Below are positions 11,215-21,944 of a DNA stretch of 64,000 nt, piece after piece. The notes beneath the pieces are model-generated. The model was not told where the DNA came from and did not search any database. It saw nothing but the letters and a program-made list of their open reading frames with translations. The DNA comes from Eriocheir sinensis (taxonomy: Eukaryota > Arthropoda > Malacostraca > Decapoda > Varunidae): contig NC_066513.1 in assembly GCF_024679095.1 (NCBI RefSeq), forward strand, positions 3,030,523-3,094,522, given 5' to 3'. A program made the position numbers and the translations under genes. Numbering within the stretch: the first letter of the stretch is position 1; every line of letters starts with the position of its first letter.

Positions 11215-13040
11215 ACAGTTGTAGTGAGATGGCATGGGGGGAAAGATTTCTAAAACTGACTATGGAAAACTTAAAGATGCAGCAGGTGACTGAAAATACA
11301 AGATATAGGAGTGATGACAAACCAGCACGACTGGACCTGGTACTGACGAAGGGAGTGCACCTGTTAAATGAGTTAAGATTATGTGTGTCCCACAGGAAAA
11401 AGTGATCATGTAATAATAGAGTGGGAAACCAATGAGGAAGTTACTGAGGAAGACAAATCATACAAAGAAAAAAGGAGAAACTACAGGGAAGTGGACATAG
11501 AAAATCTCAAGAAATATTATGAAAAACTGGACTGGGAAAAGTTAAAAAGAACAAATGAGGTACAGGAAAAGTATGATTTTTTCAGAGGCCTATGAGACAG
11601 GAGTTAAAAACTATGTCCCATTATATAAACCAATGGAAAGAGGAAAGCAAGATTGGTTTAATGCAAGATGTGCAGGTGGGGAAAAAAAAAAAAAAAAAAA
11701 ATAAAAAAAAAAACTGAAAGATGGAAATAAGATAATTGAAGATCCTAAAGACATGACTGAGCTGCTAAACAAGAGGTTCCAGGAACTTTTTTACAAAAGA
11801 ATCACAATTTAAATGTCCAAATGGAGGAAGTAATAGTAACTAAAGAAGAGATATATAAAATAATGGAGGAGCTGGAAGAGAGGAAAGCAATAGGACTGGA
11901 TGGAGTTTCAGGTCTTCTTTTGAAGGAATGCAGAAATCATTTAATCGGACCGGTATATGATATCATAAAGTGCTCAATATCAACTGGTAGAGTACCAAAG
12001 GAGTGGTGGAGGGCTGAGGTGGTCCCTGTATATAAAAGTGGGAAAAAGGAAGAACCTCTGAACTATAGACCAGTATCATTGACCAGTATAGTTTGCAAAA
12101 TATGTGAAAAGGTGATAAAGAAGCTATGAACAATATTTCTAAAACACAATATAATTACAGAAAAACAGTATGGCTTTAGATAAGGGCGTTCATGTATAAC
12201 AAACTTATTAAGGTTTTACTCTAGAGTGATGGACATAACACAGGAGAGGGATGGATGGGTAGATTGTGTGTATTTGGACTTGAAGAAGGCTTTTGACAAA
12301 GTTCCACATAAAAGACTAGTATGGAAGCTGGAAAATAGAGGAGGACTGAAAGGGATAATGAAAGACTGGATGGAAAATTACTTAAAGGGAAGAGAGATGA
12401 GAACAGTGGTAAAGGACATGAATCGGAATGGAGAAATGTAGATAGCGGGGTGCCTCAAGGATCGGTACTGGCACCAATACTTTTCCTAGTATATATAAAT
12501 GATATCCCAGAGAAAGAAAATAGTTATACGAGTTTGTCTGCAGACGATGTGAAATTGCTGAGACACATAAGAAATAGTAAAGACTGTGAAATTCTGCAAA
12601 AAGACCTAAATAAGATTTGGGGATGGAATGTGAAATGGGAGATGGAGTTCAATGTGAAGAAATGTCATGTAATGGAAATGGGAAAGAGTGAAGGGAAACC
12701 ACAGTGGACATATAGAATGGGAGATGGAGAAATATTAAAAGTTCAAGAAGAGAGAGATCTGGGAGTGACAATACAAGATAATCAACAGCCAGAGAGTCAT
12801 GTAAATAGGATATTCAGAGATACGTATAGAATAGTAAGAAATATAGGAATGGCATTCCACTACATGGATAAGGATATGATGAAAAAGATGATTACCACTA
12901 TGATTAGACCAAAGATGGAATATGCGGAAACTGTGTGGTCTCCCCATAAGAAAAAACACACAAAAAAATAAAAAGAATACAAAGGATGGCAACAAAGATG
13001 GTTCTAGAGCTGGAGGGACTGTCATATGATGAAAGGTTAA
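11215..13040 (+). mobile_element. Decayed Jockey/CR1-type non-LTR retrotransposon, main part
   Basis: The 5' remnant matches an endonuclease C-terminus (SDDKPARLDLVLTKGV, 11310-11360). The reverse transcriptase follows in broken frames: EEIYKIMEELEERKAIGLDG, then NYRPVSLTSIVCKICEKVIK, then YLDLKKAFDKVPHKRLVWKL, then MPQGSVLAPILFLVYINDIP. The catalytic motif region reads S-A-D-D-V instead of the usual (F/Y)-A-D-D. Stops at about 12127 and 12439, and an A-rich insertion at 11681-11712, disable it. It is cut at 13037-13040 by a TTAA element and resumes at 13831. Confidence 0.88.
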
Positions 13041-13834
13041 CCCCTAAAGGTTGGCTGATGTGGTATACCGTCAACCCGTTGAGGTCGGTTGACGTGGTAT
13101 ACCATCTGGGCTAGAAGGTCGGCTGACGTGGTATATCGTCAATATATATTTGTAGCCCAATTCAGCAACATTTCGCTGGATATGCTACACTGTTTATTAG
13201 TGCGTATGAATGGGTCCTCAACCCACTTGGTAGTCAGTTTCTGCTTGCTTGTGATAATGAGTTAAGAGTAATTTTTTTAGTTCCTGTGCGTTTGCATCGC
13301 TGAGCTTCCCTCAGCCCGACAAACTCAATGCTCTTTCTCCCTCTCTCTTCTCTCTCACCACGAAACGTCATGTTTGGGCGGAGTGAGAAGACGTTGAGAG
13401 ACTTTGGTGTGGCGGGTGGTATTAGCACTCACCCTGCACCAGCCTGTTGCCACAGCCACACTGCACGAACTCCTCATTATCTACTTCCATTTTATTCCAT
13501 AATTTATAAATTAGTATTAGGTCTCCCCTTTCTCTTCTTTGTTCCAATGTTGGCTGGTTCATTTCCTTTAACCCCTAAAGGAAAGTAGTATACTCGTCAT
13601 ATCTCAGCACACACGCAGCGCAGAGACTTCTAGTTGGTCTCATTTGAAAGAGGAAGACTTGAAGGTAACTAATGATGTATTGGTAAGTCAGTACAGTATA
13701 TAGGCTAAGAGTGAGCGCAGTGGGAAATAGAGTGAAAATCGGCAATTTCCACTCACCCAGCCGTACTCTAGTGTAGCGGGCGGGTGGGGGGGAAAACTCG
13801 TACAAGCTCAAACTCGCCGACCTTTAGGGGTTAA
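13037..13834. mobile_element. TTAA-flanked composite insertion inside the LINE
   Basis: Removing this block restores the LINE frame, with TTAA on each side (13037-13040, 13831-13834). Its ends are inverted: CCCCTAAAGGTTGGC on the left and GCCGACCTTTAGGGG on the right. The left portion has a short tandem motif around GTTGACGTGGTATACC (13050-13140). A second TTAACCCCTAAAGG end occurs internally at 13568. Between them lies an antisense copy of the LINE sequence just beyond the insertion (13471-13567 versus 13835-13940). Confidence 0.75.
13568..13834. mobile_element. Inner 267-bp TTAA MITE
   Basis: It begins TTAACCCCTAAAGGAAAGT and ends CGACCTTTAGGGGTTAA, with 10-bp perfect terminal inverted repeats inside the TTAAs. 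The segment outside its left edge is the reverse complement of the segment outside its right edge for about 100 bp, making a foldback structure centred on the element. No coding capacity. Confidence 0.7.
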
Positions 13835-14175
13835 AGGAAATGAACCAGCCAACATTGGAACAAAGAAGAGAAAGGGGAGACCTAATACTAATTTATAAAT
13901 TATGGAATAAAATGGAAGAAGTAGATAATGAGAAGTAAGAAACACCAGCAACACACGAGGACGCAGAAAAAAATTGAGAAAAGGAAGATGCTTGAGAGAC
14001 ATAAAGAAATATAGCTTCCTGCAAAGAAACATAGAGGTTTGGAAGACTAAGTGAGGATATAGTATCGGCAAAGAGTGTGCACAACTCTAAGGAAAACTGG
14101 ACAAGTACAGATATGGAGACGGGACCACACGAGCATAGTTCAGACCCTGTAAAATCACAACTAGGTAAATACACT
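13831..14175 (+). mobile_element. 3' continuation of the interrupted LINE
   Basis: Reading D-E-R-L across the 13040/13831 break restores L-K-E-M-N-Q-P-T-L-E-Q-R-R. The sequence then continues with RGDLILIYKLWNKMEEVDNE and, after stops, SAKSVHNSKENW and a tail ending near GDPVKSQLGKY-like sequence. This R-R-x-R-G-D-x-I...K pattern is the standard C-terminal region after the reverse transcriptase in arthropod non-LTR elements. Confidence 0.8.
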
Positions 14176-14418
14176 CTCGCTTCTCCCTCCCACACCAAAC
14201 ATTTCTTGTCTTCTCTATTTCCCATTGTCATTCCATACACTGAAAAAAGGCTCCTCAGTGTCACCAAGGATATGAAGGCATTAAATGGGAGTGAGATGGG
14301 AAGACTGCTGCGACTCAACAATGAGAAAAAAAGTGGACCAAAAGGCTTTAGAAATTGCCTTAATTTTTGTAGGTGGAGTTTTACTTATCTCAATGTGCTG
14401 AGCAGGCAGTTTACTCAC

Positions 14419-14622
14419 CTTTGATAATCTCTGGAAGCCTGCCGGCAGCATGTCCTTGAGCTGGAGCCTCCGACACGCTGGGTTGTTCTCTTGCTCCTGA
14501 AGGAAGTTTGATAATCTCTGGTCTCTCTTCTGCTGCTGCTTGAGGTTCTCCAGGGCTGTGAACTGTGACCGCACAAACTCTGCAGCTTGTTGTTGGAAGT
14601 AGTCACCCTGCTCACCATCAAA
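14419..14622 (-). CDS. RhoGEF2: RhoGEF exon: middle of DH domain, start of CR3
   Basis: This 204-bp exon of exactly 68 codons is phase 0 on both sides, with a TTGCCTTACAG acceptor and a GTGAGT donor (minus strand). It begins FDGEQGDYFQQQAAEFVRSQ, continues through ALENLKQQQKRDQRLSNFLQ and ends CRRLQLKDMLPAGFQRLSK. The C-R-R-L-Q-L-K-D...Q-R-L-x-K stretch is conserved region 3 of the DH domain and continues as Y-P-L-L in the next exon. No intact codon is missing relative to what the family requires. The adjoining introns contain the interrupted LINE (11.2-14.2 kb) and a TTAA element (14729-15587). Confidence 0.95.
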
Positions 14623-14728
14623 CTGTAAGGCAAACAACAGGGTCAAACCTTATCCTTCAGGGCAAAACACAGTCTCTCAGTACAAACAAAGGTGCACACT
14701 AAGACTGCTTGGCTAAATAATTACTGGC

Positions 14729-15587
14729 TTAACTCTTAGACGGCAGTGGAAGTCTATATAGACAGTCCAAAATTCAGTCAGTCAGTTTTGTATGGCAGAA
14801 GTAAGCTAGTAACAGACCTCGATTCAGCTTCACCGAATAGTTGCTGTTTCTGGATGAGTAACGCAGAGCACTTAACCCGTGGGCTTCGGCTATGGGAAAG
14901 CCGAGAAGTGGCTAAGAAACGACAAAATTACACTGCATTTTGAGACTAAGAAAAGAGCATGGAACGTACATCAGAGTACTCCTCTCATAGCCATAAAGCT
15001 GTTAAAAATATTTACTTTTACTCAAACTCCATTGTTTATGGGTGGTGTTTGTCACAAAATAAACAGTCTCGTGATGCGTGGCATCTAGCTGAGAGTTGCT
15101 TGTTGTCTACTATAGAGAATTTGACAAGAGATTACTGTATGGATAACTAATTCAGTATGCCATGACCTTACAGCACCACCTATGACAAAAAAGCCCACCT
15201 CAAGATCGTTCACCCACCACAATGACCCAGGGCATTCATGGTGGGTTGCGCTATGCCATCACTGCCTACAATCAGCTCGAATCAGGTGTTTTATGGCGAG
15301 CCCATTTTAGGGTCCACCGTACCACAGCCACGACTCGTTAAAGCCCAGAAAAGGGTCTGCCGACATTCTTGGGTTAACCACCCCAAGCTGTATCTTTCTT
15401 TTCCTCATCCGCAATATAACAACACTTTCAGATTGCGGTAGAATCTATATATAGACGATAGTTAAAGCATCCATTATGTGGCATAACTATATTTGTGCTA
15501 CGGCCCTGAGGTCAGCAGTGACTGTATATAAAGACCATTCATTTTGGGGGAGCCACTCTTCAAATACTGCTGCCGTCTGAGGGTTAA
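14729..15587. mobile_element. Third family of TTAA-flanked inverted-repeat element
   Basis: Left end TTAACTCTTAGACGGCAG; right end CTGCCGTCTGAGGGTTAA; TTAA present on both sides. The terminal repeats match with two or three changes over about 14 bp. Inside, 14797-14875 shares the CCTCGATTCAGCTTCAC...GTTTCTGGATGAG sequence with the RTE-like LINE tail at 16563-16640, so it has captured or been invaded by that repeat. No transposase is recognisable. Confidence 0.65.
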
Positions 15588-16305
15588 CAACAATAAACTA
15601 TTCATCTCAAAAGATCATGGAACATTTTCATTAAATTTTACAACAAACCAAACTACATTACACACACACCAACTGAGAGCTTTTTTTTATATTGCTTAAT
15701 AAACCCAACTGAGTTTTCTTGCCCACTACACACAAAAGCCGATGACATCCATTTACACTTTCTTAAAACACTGACTTGCAGGCGGGAAAACTTGAAGCTA
15801 ACAGAAATGCCTCAGAGAAGGTAGATAAGTACCTCAAACTGACAAATCTTAAAAGTACAGGAAAGTCTGGAGACCCGCCGGCCAATACTTTGCCAGTCCT
15901 GATGGTTTGGAATGTTCCATTGGTGGTCAATTTTACTTTTTTGGGTAATAACAAAAAAAGTCGTAGGTAATATTGAAAAATATTGGACTGCCAAACCCTG
16001 CAGCCACGGCGACACTCCTGAGACCCAGCCAGCCCACGGTGAGTTTACCCGGCTGGCTGTCCATCACACTGCCGTCTCCTGAATTCACTTGGTTTTATCT
16101 CCTTCCACCATAATGGCAACTATTACACCACCTTCTACAGGGAAGGAGAGGAGACATAACACAATGACCATTGGCCAGAAGAAAATGGGGAACGCTGCCT
16201 CGCCCACGCCAACACATCAACTGCTTGCTTACGTGCATCGGCTGAGTGGCTGCTTGTAAAGGCAAGTTTTGGATGTACCCAATGCAGTTATGACTAACTA
16301 ATGGG

Positions 16306-16640
16306 GTGCATACACCCAGGGGAGCATTGCTTCACTCACTCACTGCCTCCACCCCTGATGGTTTTCCCAAGCAGGCTCCCACACTGCTGCCATATCCACC
16401 CCAATGCCTTCCTGGCAGGGTTGGCTGGCTTGCCCCGGCCACGAGTTACATGGGCATCCCCTTGGTCTCCTCCATTCAGGATTGTCTTGCACACAAAAAG
16501 CCCTGTGAGCAGGACTGGGTGGTGTGCCACGTGCCCATATAACCGGAGATGGTGTTCATGAAGTAAGCTGGTAACAGGCCTCGATTCAGCTTCACAGAGT
16601 AGTCGCTGTTTCTGGATGAGAAATGAAGAGCACTTCACCA
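16306..16640 (-). mobile_element. RTE-like LINE 3' coding fragment with 3' end
   Basis: The minus strand reads HHLRLYGHVAHHPVLLTGLF, then GGDQGDAHVTRGRGKPANPA and ALGWIWQQCGSLLGKT. It is the same C-terminal region as 7446-7745 and is equally broken. The flanking 16563-16640 sequence (CCTCGATTCAGCTTCACAGA) is shared with the interior of 14729-15587. Confidence 0.6.
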
Positions 16641-17204
16641 ACCCAAGTTGCATCCTTCTTTTCCTCATTCTCGATATTCTTTTTCTTCATTGGATGTGCC
16701 AAACTCTGAGGACAGGTTGGGATGGGAATGCGCTGGGAGCATGCGAGCAGTGAGCACACCTGCCCTGGACACACACACACACACTCCCTTCTCTTGGGGA
16801 CTGCCAGGGTGGTGCAGGCGAGACACGAGCTTGTGTAGCCAGGCCCGGGTTAACCTCTGGCAAGGTCTCCATGTGGGTGCCTCAAACCCTATGTAGTTGT
16901 GGTCATTTCTATTACCAATTTCATATTTTTACGACCTGATTTTTATAGAAAGAAGCATTCATTAGTGAATAATTCGCACTGTATGATCTGTTTAAGCCCC
17001 TTGAGTTGCCGATGATGCCTGCTTTGTTTAACATGTGATGCTAAAATGTGCCATATAAAGTGTGGTAAAAGTCTGTATATTGGTGACTGTCGGTTGGGTA
17101 TGGTAAACGTCTGGGACCAGTGCGTATTGAAAATTTTAACGTCCCCTCCTGGTAATCCGGAAAATCTGCTCATCTGGGAGGTCCGTGACTCCCTGCATTC
17201 TGGA

Positions 17205-17453
17205 TTAACCCCTTGACTGTGGATTTCCTACAAGAAGACATCAGCAAGCTACAGGAAAGGTGCAAAAAGTGGCTGCTACAATTCAATGAAGAAAAATGTA
17301 AAGTCCTGCACCTTGGGAGGGGATATCCAGCACACCAATACTACATGGGAAACACTCCACTATCCACCACAGAGGCAGAGAAAGACATGGGACTATATAT
17401 TACCAGGCGACCAGTGAAAGCCAAATCCCTGCCAATCGCAGTGGACGGGTTAA
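17205..17453 (+). mobile_element. TTAA-flanked RT-fragment MITE, copy 4
   Basis: Starts TTAACCCCTTGACTGTGGAT, ends CAGTGGACGGGTTAA, with intact TTAA on both sides. The captured frame is open from end to end (DFLQEDISKLQERCKKWLLQ and onward). It lies 37 bp from RhoGEF exon 17491-17717. All four copies in the window are in the same orientation, antisense to the RhoGEF gene. Confidence 0.78.
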
Positions 17454-17490
17454 AGGACTTTTACTGAATATATTTCCACAAGACACTAAC

Positions 17491-17717
17491 CATGTTGATT
17501 AGGACGTCGCCCACTCTGGACACGATGGGCTCCTCCAGTCTCCGCTTCTTCATGGCCTGGTTGAAGGTGACATGGATCTCCAGCATCTCATCCAGGTTGG
17601 GGAAGAGCAGGTCCAGGTTTTGTTTAGAGAGGAGTCCTGCTTCTGACATCGGCACTTGGAAGAGGTGTTTTAAGACCTTTAAGACCCGTACATGTGTTCT
17701 CTCCGTGTGGAACAGCT
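17491..17717 (-). CDS. RhoGEF2: RhoGEF exon: DH domain, CR1 region
   Basis: This 227-bp exon runs from a CCCTCCGCAG acceptor to a GTTAGT donor on the minus strand. It completes a Glu codon, then has 75 codons starting LFHTERTHVRVLKVLKHLFQ and ending VSRVGDVLINM, leaving in phase 0. With the previous exon it forms T-I-N-E-L-F-H-T-E-R, the conserved first helix of DH domains, whose Glu contacts the switch regions of the GTPase in solved DH structures. The middle part (LLFPNLDEMLEIHVTFNQAM) is the classic F-P-N-L-D/E-L-L-E-I-H segment. A TTAA-flanked mobile element lies 37 bp beyond the donor (17205-17453). Confidence 0.96.
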
Positions 17718-18310
17718 CTGCGGAGGGAGATTGAGGTCAGGGCGAGATAGTACACAGATGATGTGTGTTGTGTGTGTGGTGTGTGTGTATGTGTGTGTGT
17801 GTGTTTAAGATGTGGTTGGTTGTGCTCTCACTCTCTCTCTCTCTCTGTACGGTATATGTATTTAGGTATAATGTAAGTATTTAGGTATGAGGTAAGTATG
17901 AGGCCAACATCATACCCATGTTGCAAAAGAAGTCCAGAGATAAGGTTGTCAAAATAAGAAAAAAATGTGAGTGGTTCAACAAAGGTATTCAACTGAAGCA
18001 AAAGGCACCTGACTGAAAAAAATAAACCAGCCAGTGATAATCTTGTCCTCACTAAAGCCAGACAGGATCATAATTTTCCCAAACAAATCTTCTACTAATA
18101 AATTGAGTCCAAGGAGTGGTTTGTAAAGTATCAAGACAACTCTCCACCCGAAATTGACAACTCTCTTGGCCACTCGTCTATATTTCTTTTGTGGGAGAAG
18201 TGATAAGTGGCTTTTTTCCCATTAATTTTTGTCCTTGAGCTGCATCCTTTACTGCAAAAAATATATGATTGAAAATAAGACTGAAAAAGGCAATGCTTGA
18301 ATAAAGTGAC

Positions 18311-18776
18311 CGAGACATTAAACTTTTTCTTTTCTTTTTTTTTACAATTTTTTTTCTTAATGAGTAAGGTTTAGCGTGAGACATTAAGCTTTTTCTTCTT
18401 CTTCTTCTTTTTTTTACAATTTTTTTTCTTAATGAGTAAGGTTTAGCATGAGACATTAAACTTTTTCTTTTTTTTTACTATTTTTTTTCTTAATGAGTAA
18501 GGTTTAGCATGAGACATTAAGCTTTTTCTTCTTCTTTTTTTTTACAATTTTTTTTCTTAATGAGTAAGGTTCAGCGTGAGACATCAAACTTTTTCTTCTT
18601 CTTTTTTTTTACAAATTTTTTTCTTAATGAGTAAGGTTTAGTGTGAGACAAACTTTTTCTTCTTTTTTTTTTACAATTTTTTTCTTAATGAGTAAGGTTT
18701 AGCATGAGACATTAAACTTTTACTTCTTCTTTTTTTTTTACTATTTTTTTTCTTAATGAGTAAGGTTCAGCGTGAC
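18311..18776. repeat. 60-74 bp minisatellite abutting a RhoGEF splice donor
   Basis: Seven units share GTGAGACATTAA, a (CTT)/T-rich run, TTTACAATTTTTTTTCTTAA and TGAGTAAGGTTTAGC. The last unit ends TGAGTAAGGTTCAGCGTGAC, whose next bases are the complement of the GTGAGT donor of exon 18781-18965. The unit therefore includes the first bases of the intron. Confidence 0.85.
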
Positions 18777-18780
18777 TCAC

Positions 18781-18965
18781 CATTGATAGTGTCTTGCCTC
18801 TTGCGGTCCTTGGGCTTGAGCTTCTTGATCTCTTCGATGGGCACCAGTTTCTGCCAGTTGGGAAGGTCCGCCTCCGACTCGATGTCTGAATCGTTCAAGA
18901 GGACCGGCGCAGGGAGGGGCGCGTCGCGGGACACGTGCTCCAAGGAGTGGCTGGGGCTCTCCAGG
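18781..18965 (-). CDS. RhoGEF2: RhoGEF exon: linker into start of DH domain
   Basis: This 185-bp minus-strand exon has a CCCTTCCCCCAG acceptor and a GTGAGTCAC donor. It encodes 61 codons. A Ser/Pro-rich half (LESPSHSLEHVSRDAPLPAP) is followed by ESEADLPNWQKLVPIEEIKK and LKPKDRKRQDTIN, ending with the first base of a Glu codon. The D-x-P-N-W-Q...L-x-P...R-Q-E/D-x-I-N-E pattern is the hallmark entry to the DH domain in ARHGEF11/12 relatives and is the strongest single clue to identity. Tandem repeats press on both sides: a T-rich minisatellite reaches the donor itself (18311-18776), and a 122-bp triplication begins 15 bp upstream of the acceptor (18981 onward). Confidence 0.93.
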
Positions 18966-18980
18966 CTGGGGGAAGGGAGG

Positions 18981-19355
18981 GAGTCACTAATCGGCTATTT
19001 GTATTACTTCAGCAACACAACAGTGCAGTCAGTCTTCCTTAACACAACAGGTGATCCAGCCCTCCTACCAATGCCATAACAAACCCAAAAGTGATCCAAC
19101 AGGAGTCACTCACTGGCTATTTGTATTATCCCAGCAACACAAGAGTTCAGTCAGTCTTCCTTAACACAATAGGTGATCCAGCCCTCCTAAAAATGCCTTA
19201 ACAAACCCAAAAGTGATCTAACAGGGAGTCACTAATCGGCTATTTGTATTACCCCAACAACACAACAGTTCAGTCAGTCTTCCTTAACACTGCTTCGGCG
19301 ACACAACAGGTGATCCAGCCCTCCTACCAATGCCTCAACGAACCCAAAAGTGATC
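18981..19355. repeat. 122-bp triplication next to the same exon
   Basis: Units start at 18981, 19103 and 19226 with GAGTCACTAATCGGCTATTT and contain CAGTCAGTCTTCCTTAACAC and GGTGATCCAGCCCTCCTA. The first unit begins 15 bp upstream (in gene sense) of the exon's acceptor. Confidence 0.8.
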
Positions 19356-19359
19356 TAAC

Positions 19360-21308
19360 CCTTCCACTCCCTGCCCAAACCCTTCAACTCCCTGCCCAAA
19401 ACCCCTCAAGTCCATTCAGCCTCTCTCACATCGCCCCATTCACACTGCCATCGACCTAACCTTCCAACAAGAGATTCATTCATGCACTCTTTTCCAGCCT
19501 CGCCAAGACACACTGGAGGCCACCCGGGGCTTTATTCTGGTCACGCTTGCAGAAAACACCGCTCACCCTTTTTTTTTTTTTTGGTTTATCGCAAAAGTAA
19601 CAAATTGCTATATATAAAAAAAAATAACTTAGTCCGGTGATCACTGTCTTTGATTATTCCACTTCATCATGTTTGTGCTGGCTGGTGCGCTACTCGATTC
19701 ATATTCATATTTGTTAAATTGTCAGAAAAGGCACGTATGGCTCTTACGACTACAAGGGGTATTCAAGCGTTTCAACAGCCGGGACCGTTCAGTGTTTGAA
19801 GGCTGCTTCCAGAGTTTCACCACCCAAGGACTGTTCGGTAGTCTTGGTCTGTGCTGATGGTTTGGCTCAGCAAGATCGCCAGTCAGCGACCGGGCTCCAT
19901 GTCAACGCAAGAGCCCACGCCCACAAGAGGGGTCGGGTCTCCCATATCCTTTCGAAGGGCCTGAACCGGAAGTGGTGTAAGAAATTTCCGGAAGTGATGT
20001 ACAGCGTTTTCTTATCAGGGCAACAAACAGGATAGACTCATGAGCAACAGACTGGAGGCAACGCAAGACATTCACTGCGCGGGAGGGACGGCTCGGCGGG
20101 CAAATAGCTCCACCCTAGGCTTCCGGATGAGATATCTCTGCAAATCCCACTGATTATTAATAGTAAGGCTGATGCTCAACGCTGGTTTGAGAGAAGGGGG
20201 GCTGGTATTCGAGGAACAAGCAAGCTGTTTCGTTGAGAGGAGGAAAGACTGTGAAGTGAAATAAGCAACAGAAGCATTCACACACCATTAGCTCCCTCCT
20301 CAAGGCCACACCGTCCGCCCGGCCACAGCCTCTGCCCAAGCGTGCGGGGCCCAGACAGGGAAAAGATGGTTCGGAATTGATGAGTTTTTCGGCGAGCGAA
20401 ACAACCCGAGCCCCAAACCTTTCCCTCTCGTGCTGTATGGACGCAGAAGGGAGCGAGGCTTACAAGACGCACCTCAGGGGATGTGGCTGATAATTTCCAA
20501 GACCTTAATGTGACAATATTATTGTCATCCATCATTAAAATACGTAATAACCATTATATAAATATTTTCTTATATTATCATTATTATGATCATCTTTGTC
20601 CTCCAGTGTCCCCATAACGTGAGTGCGGGTCGCTTGACACACCCATACAGTGGCGGCGTAGGCCTCGGGGCTAGCCAGGGCAGGGGGGAAGGAGGGGCAG
20701 GGGAGGCATTTCGCCCGGTGACTGCGAGCCTTCATTATCAGTGGTGATCAATACTCCCTCCCGCTGAACCCGCTCCCCCTCCGAGGTGACCCGCCCCCGG
20801 CCCGCCCCGCCGAGGAAGCGGCCCTCCGTCACCTCGCCACCCTCAGGTGGGGTGGCTTCCTTCCTCCCCGGCGACACGCGCGGCCGCTGCCCGCTGCGGC
20901 GCCGCGAGGTCTGAGGTGAAGCCTCGCTCTAGTGTTAACAATGCTGTCAATATTGAAGGATTCTCATTAGAGATTTTAGTGATTTTTGTTGATTAACGGA
21001 GAGGACCGCACGGACGAGGTGTTGCCAACGCGGATGACCAAGGACCTGGCAACACTGCGGACACCTCGCTCCGCCACTGCCTAACTTCGGCACCCTGGAC
21101 CCCATGACACACCCGACCTGCGGGTCCCAGCTGACCCCTAGCCCACGCTGACCACTCAGCCATGTCTGGCGCCCAAACTGAGCCCTGGACCAAGAGCTGA
21201 CCACACACCCTCAACACTGGGACCTGTGCTGACCCCATAAACCGAACTCCGGGACAGCGGCACTGACCAAATACACCAAGGGACTACAACGTGACCTAAG
21301 GGCCGGAT

Positions 21309-21371
<63 letters not shown>

Positions 21372-21870
21372 CTAGAAATTGTCCTAATGACTAGACAATT
21401 TGGTTTGAAATTATTTGTCAGTAAAATAATGCCACATATTTCTGGCAACGCTTTCATTAAAGAGACTGAGTGCTAAATGAATATATAGTAAACTGTTACT
21501 TATAATTATCTGAATTCAATCCTTCAACTCGTGTGTTTACTCATCCTTATCAATGACATTTTCAACAACTCTACAAACATGATCACCAACCAACAGCGAC
21601 ATCTAACTACAGCCACGAGCGGCAACACTGAACACGTGGACACGCCCGCGGTGGGCAGAGGAACACCAACGCAAGGATTATGGACCTTGTACTTAACTAC
21701 CTGTGGACAAGGAGTGAAACCTTGTCTATTTTTGTGTGATAAAAGGAACACTTCCTTCCTATTAATCTCTGTGCAAGGATCTACCTGCTCACGGTGGCCT
21801 CTGTCCACCTGTGTGCAAGGTTAAGAACACTGTCTGTGTGTAAGGGAATGGCCACAAGGCCCCGGCACTC
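19360..21870. other. RhoGEF intron; CpG-rich 19.9-21.3 kb
   Basis: It contains a GC-rich, microsatellite-poor block with one weak plus-strand exon candidate, then a (CT)n run (21311-21369). An independent promoter here is possible but has no supporting exon on the minus strand. Confidence 0.35.
20744..20846 (+). CDS. Weak candidate exon on the opposite strand
   Basis: On the plus strand a frame beginning GDQYSLPLNPLPLRGDPPPA and continuing RPAEEAALRHLATL has strongly GC-biased third positions. It lies between an AG (TTATCAG) and a GT (GTGGGG), but the acceptor lacks a good pyrimidine tract. It sits in a CpG-rich stretch (19.9-21.3 kb) inside a RhoGEF intron. I do not recognise the peptide and cannot connect it to a partner with certainty. 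It may be chance coding potential in GC-rich DNA. Confidence 0.15.
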
Positions 21871-21872
21871 AC

Positions 21873-21944
21873 CTCGGTGAAAGACTTGAGTTGGATGAAC
21901 TGCCGGAGTTATCCGGGATGAGGCTGGAGTCCGCGTCCACATCG
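21873..21944 (-). CDS. RhoGEF2: RhoGEF (ARHGEF11/12-like) serine-rich linker exon
   Basis: This 72-bp exon has a TTTCTTTCCCAG acceptor and a GTGAGT donor on the minus strand. It takes one base to complete the preceding codon, has 23 full codons (DVDADSSLIPDNSGSSSNSS then LSP), and leaves with AG. The next exon supplies C, giving Ser. D-V-D followed by a serine-rich stretch just before the DH domain recalls the corresponding part of vertebrate PDZ-RhoGEF; this is family knowledge from memory. It is the common acceptor for either 57055-57113 or the candidate alternative first exon 54902-54996. Confidence 0.85.
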
